Shown here piece by piece: positions 22,818 to 32,300 of a stretch of DNA of 64,000 nucleotides; the stretch's first letter is position 1; each line of letters opens with the position of its first letter. The notes below the pieces were generated by a model. That model saw nothing but the letters and a program-made list of their open reading frames with translations, searched no databases and was not told where the DNA came from. The stretch lies in the NCBI GenBank assembly GCA_905221605.1, contig CAJNDS010002476.1, forward strand, positions 210,037 to 274,036, written 5' to 3'. Position numbers and translations under genes: made by a program. This DNA is from Symbiodinium natans (Eukaryota > Sar > Dinophyceae > Suessiales > Symbiodiniaceae).

Positions 22818-22892
22818 CAGTCTGCTACGCATTACAGTGCAGGCATGCCCTGCACAGAGCGCCTGTGGAACCACAATCTATGGCAACCCTAA
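22818..22892 (+). CDS. Candidate exon, unknown gene
   Basis: An excellent acceptor (CCTGCCTTTTGCAG, ending 22,817) is followed by 24 open codons containing SATHYSAGMPCTERLWNHNL. In this frame a TAA stop arises only where the CCCTAAA array begins (22,891), so a donor must precede it or the stop is supplied by the repeat. Not recognised. Confidence 0.4.
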   Translation, partial: QSATHYSAGMPCTERLWNHNLWQP

Positions 22893-23625
22893 ACCCTTAA
22901 CCCTAAACTCAGGGCCTAGGCCGCGGCGCTTAAGCCCTTTGACCTCGATGGCACAAGCCGACCCAGGTCGCTCGCCCGCCTCCCACAGCATGGGGGTCGG
23001 TACCGCCCACGATGGGCCTGGTACCGGAACACGTTCTCCTCGGGACGTGTACCAGTACTGGTCCCTTACTTTATGGCAAGTACCCTGAAGTGTGAGGTCA
23101 TGACCCTGCAAACTCCTGACCTTTTCAGGGGGGTACCTTCCGGCCCCAGCCTAGGGGGTCCCGGACCCCTCACCGCAGCGTGCCCAAGGATTAGGGGGCC
23201 TCAAGGGCGGGTGCTCAAAAATCAGTTTTTGGGCCTGCCGGCGTGCCCGGCCCACATCGTGAAACTGAATAAGTTCCTAGAAGTGGACTGTTGTCTGAGT
23301 TTAGGCCTAAACCCTAAAAGGAATAGGTTTGGGTGGCTTTGCCGCCTTGGACGGCGTGGGGTGGGAGAAAAGTGTTAGATGGCCCTCCACAATCGGGCCA
23401 AAGCTGCTCTTCGCACCTCACGAAGCTTTCGAGCTTGTTCCGAAACCTAACCTTCACAGCATCTACGCCTTATCACAGCAAACCCTAAACCCTAAACCCT
23501 AACCCCAAAAACCGTAAACCCTAAACCCAAACCCTAAACCCTAAGCCCTAAGCCCTAAACCCGGCCTAAACCCTTAACCCTAAACCTAAACCCTAAACCC
23601 TAAACCCAAAACCCCAAACCCTAAG

Positions 23626-23716
23626 CAAGCTCAGCAAGCTCAGCAAGCTCAGCAAGCTCAGCAAGCTCAGCAAGCTCAGCAAGCTCAGCAAGCTCAGCAA
23701 GCTCAGCAAGCTCAGA
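23626..23716. repeat. 9-bp tandem array CAAGCTCAG
   Basis: Ten copies of CAAGCTCAG (CTGAGCTTG on the minus strand) lie at the 3' end of the BTB gene. The stop codon TGA of that gene is part of the first repeat in the sense direction, so the array starts exactly where coding ends. Confidence 0.95.
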
Positions 23717-24794
23717 AAGTACGCAGCTTCTTGGCCGCTGGTTCATCGTCCACAGCTGTCTGGCCAGCAAGCTTCATCACAGCAGGGTGCAACTTGCCCT
23801 TTTTAAGCAAGGCCCGGACGGCCTTGTCTGTCCTGGCCAAATTGGCGCATGCCCTCTCCAAATTCCCAAGACCTTTCAGCACGGCCGCCTCGGCTATTTC
23901 AGGAAAGTTGGAGCTTACGAGCATGCCTTCAAGAATCTCCTCGAAGATGCTGACGACTCCGTGCACCTGCCAGCGATGAGAGAGGTCCAAGGCCGCAAGC
24001 ACCGTCTTGTAGTCGGGGTCGCTGCTTGTTGCGCTCATGTACACCATGTCCAAGAACAATTCCACGCCAGCAGCTGACGAGTCCTTCACTTGAATGCGCT
24101 TGCTGGCACCTTCGGCCATGGTGCACTGGAGCATCGCTGCTAGGACAGGAGAGGCGGCCACCAAGGCTATGTCATGTGCCGTCACTGGACCGTCCGCAGT
24201 CTCAAAAGTGACATTGTGGGTGGCGGTCTTCGAGCGAATGTCGGCCCATCGCTGGACCACACTCAGATCTACCTCAACCTTGGCCCGCCTGGACTTCTGG
24301 GAACTGCTGAAGGCCGACAGCGTCCCCAAGAGAAAATCTTTCTCGAGCTTGAGGTCGGCGCTGCTCTCGCTGCAGTGCTTGAGCAGCGCGAGCACAAGCG
24401 AAAGTGCAGAATGCCCTTTGTAGCAGATTCTTGCGCCAGCTAGTCGATTGTCAAACTCTTCCTGGGTCTCATACAAATCTCCATGCCTGTCGCTGTCCAT
24501 TGACACCGTATGCTGTGGATCTGCGCCATTCTCCAGCATCCACCCAATAGCCTGCAAACAGCTTGAATGTGGAGCTCTTCTGTAGAAGCCCTTCACAATG
24601 GCAGAGTGAAGTGCCGGCAATTCTGCGGTTCCATGACTCGCCCAGTCGAAGTTTGGCGGTGTGAACTTTTTCAGTCCAGCACAATCGCCGAGCTCAGCGA
24701 GCCCCACAACCGTGTCAATCTCGGTACGACTCGCCATTATGCCAAGGGAGTCAACTGCCACTACTTGCAGGTCGTGTCTTGTTGGGCGCTGCAT
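23712..24794 (-). CDS. BTB (POZ) domain protein, intronless
   Basis: A single open frame of 360 codons on the minus strand. Residues ~58-100 contain an ankyrin-like segment (LHSAIVKG ... MLENGADP). Residues ~193-262 form a BTB/POZ domain: VTFETADGPVTAHDIALVAA, the AH and SPVLAAML core, and a terminal ELFLDMVYM strand-helix. Residues ~263-325 are helical and BACK-like, and the C terminus (PAAKKLRTF) is basic. BTB domains mediate dimerisation and often recruit cullin-3 ligases; the substrate is unknown. A second in-frame ATG at codon 20 (MASRTEIDTV, 24,737) may be the true start. The gene has no introns and lacks telomere-like repeats, unlike its neighbours, which fits a retrocopy or a member of a large intron-poor family. 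No spliced-leader remnant was seen upstream. Confidence 0.88.
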   Translation of the reverse strand: MQRPTRHDLQVVAVDSLGIMASRTEIDTVVGLAELGDCAGLKKFTPPNFDWASHGTAELPALHSAIVKGFYRRAPHSSCLQAIGWMLENGADPQHTVSMDSDRHGDLYETQEEFDNRLAGARICYKGHSALSLVLALLKHCSESSADLKLEKDFLLGTLSAFSSSQKSRRAKVEVDLSVVQRWADIRSKTATHNVTFETADGPVTAHDIALVAASPVLAAMLQCTMAEGASKRIQVKDSSAAGVELFLDMVYMSATSSDPDYKTVLAALDLSHRWQVHGVVSIFEEILEGMLVSSNFPEIAEAAVLKGLGNLERACANLARTDKAVRALLKKGKLHPAVMKLAGQTAVDDEPAAKKLRTF

Positions 24795-25202
24795 CTAGGG
24801 GTTGTACCTTGGACCCTTAAGGTTGTACCCTTGGGTTTTGGGGGCCCTGTAAGGGCCATATTGCGAGTACACTGAGGGAAACCTTAATCCCTTGAAACCA
24901 TAGATTGCTGTGACGATACAACCGGATTCCCAGCCTCCCTGTTAGATCACCGGATCCCTGAGTTCTCTTGGCGCGACCAAATGCACAGGTGCACAATCTT
25001 GAAGTCATCTCGCTAAAGGTGGCATCTCACTAAAGGTTCCGAAAATATCTCAAAACTAAACGCCCTGCATCCTCATCCTCATGACCGCTAGAATGCCTAT
25101 CTTCGCTTGATAGCAACTTCAAAGCTCCTTCTTGCAACTGAGATTGTTGGTTGAATTAAGCTAATGTGTTGGTCTCCCACAAAGGGTACACCGCAGATGT
25201 AT

Positions 25203-25660
25203 TTGCAAGATTTGCTTGATTGGCTTGACCCTAAACCCTAAACCCTAAACCCTAAACCCTAAACCCTAAACCCTAAACCCTAAACCCTATACCCTAAACC
25301 CTAAACATGCCGCTGGGGGGTCCGAGTCGCCTATCGGAAGTATACTCCAGATGCTGCTATACTACTAGTTGCTCAAGGAACCGCCACCCAAAAAAAAAAC
25401 AGACTACATAGTATAGTGCCTTAAGAAATTGGCATAAGGTTTGGGGGGATATGATAGAATAAGTATACTAGGAACTATGAGAGGATGCTATGCGTAATTC
25501 TTCCGACCCCTATCTTGTGCTGCCGCACTCTGCAAATGTGGAAACCCTAAACCCTAAACCCTAAACCCTTAACCCCTAAACCCCTAAACCCCTAAACCTG
25601 AACCCTAAACCCTAAACTCTAGATCTGGAATCCAGCGCTGCTTTTTTTTCCACTCTCCGC
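25203..25660. repeat. CCCTAAA arrays with unique islands
   Basis: Arrays lie at 25,227-25,308 and 25,541-25,617. The island 25,310-25,540 is unique and without a convincing gene. Confidence 0.8.
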
Positions 25661-25661
25661 A

Positions 25662-25929
25662 GCTGTCTTCTGTTTCTCAAGCCCGCATTCACCAGATCGA
25701 AAGCCTCACCGTGAGGGGCACTTAGGGTTTAGGGTTTAGGGTATAGGGTTTAGGGTTTAGGGTTTAGGGTTTAGGGCTTAGGGTTTAGGGTTTAGGGCTA
25801 GGGCTTCCAGAGAGTGATCTGATATCACATTTTACGTACAAGCTTGTCGTTCGCAGGCCCTCAAATTTCAACCCGGCCATCCACCCGCCTGCGCCCTCAT
25901 CGATCTCGATCCTAAAGCATGAACTGGTG
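25662..25929 (+). CDS. Two candidate plus-strand exons, unknown gene
   Basis: Exon one follows a textbook acceptor (TTTTCCACTCTCCGCAG) and ends at donor CTCACC|GTGAGG near 25,710; one frame reads SSVSQARIHQIESLT. Exon two follows acceptor GTCGTTCGCAG (ending ~25,858) and ends at donor GAACTG|GTGAGC near 25,930, with an open frame NFNPAIHPPAPSSISILKH. A TTTAGGG array separates them. The exon one frame weakly resembles the island at 37,177 (SAIIQAHVHPYLPKELT), which lies downstream of the other eL14 copy. These use canonical GT donors, unlike eL14. Product unknown. Confidence 0.4.
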
Positions 25930-26012
25930 AGCCAAGAGTCTTGCTAACCACCCTCAGACAAGCAGCCCCCCTGCAAAACGATGTAAAATTGCAACCTTCA
26001 ACCTTTAAACCT

Positions 26013-26278
26013 CCTAAACCCCAAACCTCCCACACCCTAAACCTCCTACACCCTAAACCTCCTAAACCCTAAACCTCCTACACCCTAAACCTCCTACACC
26101 CTAAACCTCCTAAACCCTAAAGCCCCCTAAACCCTAAAGCCCCTAAACCCTAAACCCTAAACCCTAAACCCTAAACCCTATACCCTAAACCCTAAACCCT
26201 AAACCCTAAACCCTAAACCCTAAACCCTAAACCCTAAACCCTAAACCCTAAACCCTAAACCCTAAACCCTAAACCCTA
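26013..26278 (-). repeat. CCCTAAA array with a CCTCCTACA variant block
   Basis: 26,013-26,130 repeats CCCTAAACCTCCTA(C/A)A, a longer unit of about 14-15 bp. 26,143-26,277 is nearly pure CCCTAAA (about 19 units). It lies just downstream of the eL14 terminal exon. Confidence 0.9.
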
Positions 26279-26318
26279 CGCGGGGCCTCGCACAACGGAG
26301 GCATAGCTGGCCGGCCAC

Positions 26319-29300
26319 CTACTTCTTCAAGGCCTTCAGGATGCCAGAAACCCCAGACTGGGTTTAGGGTTTAGGGTTTAGGGTTTGGGGTTTGGGGTTT
26401 GGGGTTTGGGGTTTGGGGTTTAGGGCTTAGAGTTTGGGGATAGGGGGCCTGGGGTTCAGGGTTTGGGGTTTGGGGTTTAGCGTTTAGGGCCGTTTAGGGT
26501 TCAGGGCTTAGGGCCGCTTCGGGTTCAGGGTTTGGCGGCCTTGCAAGTAAAAACTCCATGGGCTCATCGGAATATATAGGGACTTAGGGCCGGGCTTAAA
26601 ACTGGCGATTGAAAAAATGACCCCCCAGCACACGAAAGGTCGAGGACGAGGCTTTGGAGGTATGGTCTTGGAAGTGGTGAGGGGGGGGGGGGGGGGGGGG
26701 GGGGCTTGCTAAAACTGGGGTTTGGGGTTTAGGGTTTGGGGTTTAGGGTTTGGGGTTTAGGGTTTAGGGTTTAGGGTTTAGACTCTAGAGTTAACCTAGG
26801 AACAAACAACGGTGTCCTTTGCGGTTTATCGGGGGAGTAAAAGGGAACCTGAACCTCCCCCCACAACAGGGAAACTCTGGGTCCTAGACCCGAAGCCCTA
26901 AGCCCTAAACCCTAAACCCCAAAGCCTAAACCCTAAACCCTAAACCCTAAACCCTAAACCCTAAACCCTAAACCCTACGAAGTTAAAACTGTGAAACTAT
27001 AAAACTGGCAACAAAGCCTTTCTTGCACAACAGGTGGCCTTCTTCACGGCCTTGGAGCGGGCCGTGCGAGCCTTGGCGACCTGCGCGCGACCCCGGCACC
27101 GATGAAAACGGGTTGCAAAAGGGTTTAGGGTTTAGGGTATAGGGTTTAGGGTTTACGGTTTGGGGTGTGGGGTTTAGGGTTTAGGGCTTAGGGTTGCGGG
27201 CGCAGCGTCAGGAAGGTTTTGGGTGTTGGTCATGGCGGTTTGTGGTTTAGGGTTTAGGGTTAGGACATATAGCACAGGGCATAGGGCTTAGGGTTTAGGG
27301 TTTCGGGTTTCGGGTTTAGGCTTTAGGATTTAGAGTTCAGGGTTTAGGTGTAGGGCCTAAGTCTACGGGAAGGAAGAGGGAAGCTCGCCCAAATCCTAAA
27401 CAAGCAGCATGTTCAGTCTAGGCCCAACCCCCAGAAATCCTCCCAATACCCTACTCAAACTGAAGCCCTCAACCCTCAACCCTAAACCCTAAACCCTAAA
27501 CCCTAAACCCTAAACTGTGCCCTCAACCCGAAAAGTCCTGGAAACCCAAGACGACATGGGCAGCTCTCGAAATTTGAGGTTCCCCTTTTGGGGTCCTGCA
27601 TATGGTACGGCACCCCTTAAAAACCGATCCCCCCAGGTTTAGGGTTTAGGGTTTAGGGTTCAGGGTTCAGGGTTTAGGGTTTAGGGTTTAGGGTTTAGGG
27701 ATCCCCCCAACAGCAACGTACTAATATAGAGAACTACCCAAATGCAAACTGGTAGTTGAGATTTTCTGGGCCTAAACCCTAAACCCTAAACCCTAAAACC
27801 TAAACCCTAAACTCTAAACTCTGGGAGTTGAGATATCTGGGCCTTGAATCGCTCGAAGTCCGTCATGTTGGCGCGGGTCTCCTGGGAACCAAGGCGTGAT
27901 CTTTGGGCTGTCAGGGCTAACCCTAAACCCTAAACCCTAAACCCTAAACCCTAAACCCTAAACGGAGCAGACCACCGGGCTCCTTGGCCTTCATCTTCTT
28001 TGCCCATGCGGTCTCGGACCACCTGTACATCCCAAGATTGGCGCTTAGGGCTTTAGGGGGTTTAGGGGGTTAGGGGTTTGGGGGTTTAGGGTTTAGGGTT
28101 TAGGGTTTAGGGTTTAGGGTTTAGGGTTTAGGCTTTAGGGTTTAGGGTTTAGGGGGTTTAGGGGTTTAGGGGGTTTAGGGGCTTAGGGGTTTAGGGGTTT
28201 AGGGGTTTAGGGGTTTAGGGGTTTGGGGCTTGGGGGTTTAGGGGTTGGGGGTTTAGGGGTTTAGGGGTTTAGGGGTTTGGGGTTTAGGGGTTAGGGGGGG
28301 CTTAGGGGCTTTAGGGGGCTTAGGGGCTAGGGGTTTAGGGGCTTAGGGGCTTGGGAGTTTAGGGGTTTGGGGTTTAGGGGTTTGGGGGTTTGGGGGTTTA
28401 GGGGTTTAGGGGTTTAGGGGCTTAGGGGCTTGGGAGTTTAGGGGTTTGGGGGTTTAGGGGTTTAGGGGTTTAGGGGTTTAGGGGTTTAGGGGTTTCGGGG
28501 TTTAAGGGCTTTAGGGGCTTAGGGGCTTGGGGGTTTAGGGGTTTGGGGGTTTAGGGGTTTAGGGGCTTAGGGGTTTAGGGGTTTAGGGGTTTAGGGGTTT
28601 AGGGGTTTAGGGGTTTAGGGGTGTAGGGTTTTAGGGGTTTAGGGGTTTAAGGCTTTTGGGTTTTGTTTCAGGGTTTGGGCTTTAGGGTTTGGGGGTTAAG
28701 GCCTTGGATTGGGGTTTGGAGGGGTTTGGGGTTTAGGCTTTTGGGGCTGAGGGATCTTGGGTTTTTGGGGTTTGGGGTTTCGGGGTTTTGTGGCAGTAGG
28801 GTTGTGGGCTTGTGGGTGCAGAGGGTTTAGAGCTTAGGGCGTTTGGGTTTAGGCTTTGGGGTTTTGGGCTTTGAAGGCTTAGGGGGCTTGGGGGCTGAGG
28901 GAATGTAGATGACAGCTTCCGTAACTAATGCATCTGCTGCGAGCGGTGCAGCTATCTCGGCTCACGCGGCGAAATCCACAAAATCTCACATAAGGGGCTG
29001 AAGCAGGAGCTGAAGCCAAACCCCACGGCCATGCCTGGTCGTACACACTGCACTCCCTGCATCTGCTCTGAATCGGAATCCCTGCCCCTAAGCCCCAAAC
29101 CCTAAACCCCTAAACCCCTAAACCCTACACCCCTAAACCCTAAACCCTAAACCCTAAACCACCCCTACACAGTTCCAAGGAACAACCCTCCACCCTCAAC
29201 CCTGTACGCCCATCGAAGCTTACACTGAGGAAGGACACCTGTGTCAGTGGCCTGAGGCACTTCAAGGAGTGAACGCCCCTAAACCCTAAACCCTAAACCC

Positions 29301-32300
29301 TAAACCCCTAAACCCCTAAACCCCTAAACCCTAAAACCCTAAACCCTAAACCCTAAACCCTAAACCCCTAAACCCTAAACCCTAAGCCCTAAACCCTAAA
29401 CCCGATTGCAAAGAGACTGACTGCAGTCGGGGAGCTTCTTCATGATCTCACCCTTCTCCAAGGCCTGCTGTGGTTTTGGGGTTCGGGATCTGGAGTTTTG
29501 GGTTTTGGGTTTTGGGTTTTGGGTTTAGGGTTTAGGGTTTAGGGTTTAGGGTTTAGGGTTTAGGGTTTAGGGTTTAGGGTTTAGGGTTTAGGGTTTAGGG
29601 TTTAGGGTTTAGGGTTTAGGGTTTAGGGTTTAGGGTTTGGGGTCTAGGGTTTAGGGTTTAGGGTTTGGGGTTTGGGGTTTGGGGTTTAGGGTTTGGGGTT
29701 TAAGGGGTATTGAGTTCAAGCCACACTAGTCGCAAGTAGATAGAACGAATGTACACAGCTAGCTGTTAGCATACAGCAAAACGATAGTAAAGGTTTGTGG
29801 TACTCAGGGCACCATGCAGACAAGTCCAGCTTACATGGGTAGGTATAAGTCGGGTTATCAGTACGGCAACTATACTTCTAACCCCATTTAGGGGTCTTGT
29901 AACCGTACCTACACTAAACACAAGAGGGCTATGAACGCCAAGAGCAGCGCAAGCCTAGCTGAGCCCTTGTAGATCCCAAACCCCAAAACCCGCAAGCCGT
30001 CAAAAGACAATACTGGCTGGTAGGGAATGAGGGAATGAGCTACCCTATGTCCCCCCATATATATGTATATATACCCTGTTAGGGATGACATCGGGTACCT
30101 CATTCCCCCATTCCCTACTCAGAACCAGGGGGAATATCCTAAACCCTGAAACCGCTGAAAACCCTCAAGCCCTAAACCCCTAAACCTCTAAACCCCTGAA
30201 ACCCCTAAACCCCCAAACCCCTAAACCCCCTAAACCCCCTAAACCCCCTAAACCCCCTAAACCCCCTAAACCCCCTAAACCCCCTAAACCCCCTAAACCC
30301 CCTAAACCCCCCCCAAGCCCCGAAATCCCAAAACCCAGCCCTGAAAGCCTGAAGCCCCCGAAATGGGATTCAAAAACCGGGCCCCCTAAACCCTAAACCC
30401 TAAACCCTAAACCCTAAACCCTAAACCCTAAACCCTAAACCCTAAACCCTAACCGTGCAGGTGGCCTTCTTCAGGGTCTTCTCCTTCACGCCGCGATCCA
30501 GGACCATGCCTTGAGGCGGATGTATGCGGGGGGGGGGGGGGGGGGGGTTTAGGGTTTAGGGTTTAGGGTTTAGGGTTTAGGGTTTAGGGTTTAGGGTTTA
30601 GGGTTTAGGGTTTAGGGTTTAGGGTTTAGGGTTTAGGGTTTAGGGTTTAGGGTTTAGGGTTTAGGGGGTGCCACGGGAAATAGCCATAGTCTACGGGTAA
30701 TTAGGGGATAGGATTAGGGGGCTTTTGGGGCCATAGAGCCTCTGAATAAGGTCCCTTGTTAAGAGAGCCAGAAGAGGTCCCTCAATATGGCCCCTGGGTT
30801 TGTATAGGGCATATAAAGGTTATGTAAGGGTTTCAAAAATCACGGGCCCACGTAACTACCCCAAAAGAGATGTGGTCCTTTCTCAAAACGATGGTGCCTC
30901 TTTGGGTACCCTAACTATAATGGGCCGCCTTGAACAAACTAACCCCAAAAGGGACCCTAATTTAGAGAATCCCCCATATGGGGGGGGGTTTCCGAAATTA
31001 TGGGCACCTTGGTGGGGTCCTGATTGTAAGAGGATCCTACTATTTGAGGATGTATATTGGGGGTTCCCCCTATCTTCGTAGACCCGAAACCCGAAACCCT
31101 AAACCCTAAACCCTAAACCCTGAACCCTAAACCCTAAACCCTAAACCCTAAACCCGGGTTGTGGGGTTGAGGACGCTTAGGCCCTAAAGGCCTAAAGGTG
31201 CAGGGCTTGGAGGCCGAGACGCGGAAGTCGGTGAGGCTCAACCTCTTCACGGGCATCATGTGACGGCGGACCTGGGTTTAGGGTTTAGGGTTTAGGGTGT
31301 AGGGTTTAGGGCTTAGGGTGTAGGGTTTAGGGTTTAGGGTTTTGGGAGGGTCTAGGGTTTAGGGTTTAGGGTTTTGGGTTTAGGGTTTATGGTTTAGGGT
31401 TTTGGGGGGGGGGAGTAAGTTTAGTTTAGGTGTTGACGGGTCTTTAGGGGGTTTAGGGCTTAGGCCTGTAGGGGATAGGGAAGAGGGTTGAGGGGGGTTT
31501 CTAAATGCTCACCCCTAAACCAGAAACCCTAAAGCCTAAAGCCTAAAGCCTAAAGCCTAAAGCCTAAAGCCTAAAGCCTAAAGCCTAAACCCTAAACCCT
31601 AAACCCTAAACCCTGCTTCGGGCGGTTGAAGCCGTCTCTGGGGCGCCCGACGCCCGTGAGGCTTTCAGGGCCATCCACGACAACTCCTGAGGCATCTCCA
31701 GGGCCGGGCTTATAGGGTCTTAGGGTGCCTTAGGGTTTAGGGTTTAGGGTTTAGGGTTTAGGGCTTAGGGCTTAGGGTTTAGGGTTTAGGGTTTAGGGCT
31801 TAGGGCTTAGGGTTCAGGGTTCAGGGTTCAGGGTTTAGGGTTTAGGGTTTAGGGTTTAGGGTTTAGGGTTTGGGGTTTAGGGCTTAGGGTTTAGGGTGCC
31901 TTAGGGTGGTTTAGGGTGTCTTAGGGTGTCTTAAGTAGTGTAGTCACATGGTCCCTTAGTATGGGCTCTTAAATGGGACTTCAGAACCCTGCAAAGAAGG
32001 CAAGGGGCCATATTAAGGGACCCATGAAACTTCATTTGGGCTCTAAAGCTCTCAGAACACGTATACTTTCTTTACTCCTAGTGCTACAAGTTATATATAC
32101 AGCAAAACAACGCATTTTGCAACTCAACATGCAGAATTTTACTATGTAAGAACAACAAATTCTTACTAAGTACTGTAGAACATTCAGACCAGTTATGCTG
32201 TCACGGATACATCGCACACCGGCAGCAGTAGCCGCGAGCATTGCTTTGCGATTCAAGACGTAGATGGGGGGGGGGGTTTCCGAAAAAACAGAGACCCCAT

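Noticed and set aside
23626-23716. CRISPR-like array
   Set aside because: Units of 9 bp with no spacers; a simple tandem repeat in a eukaryotic genome.
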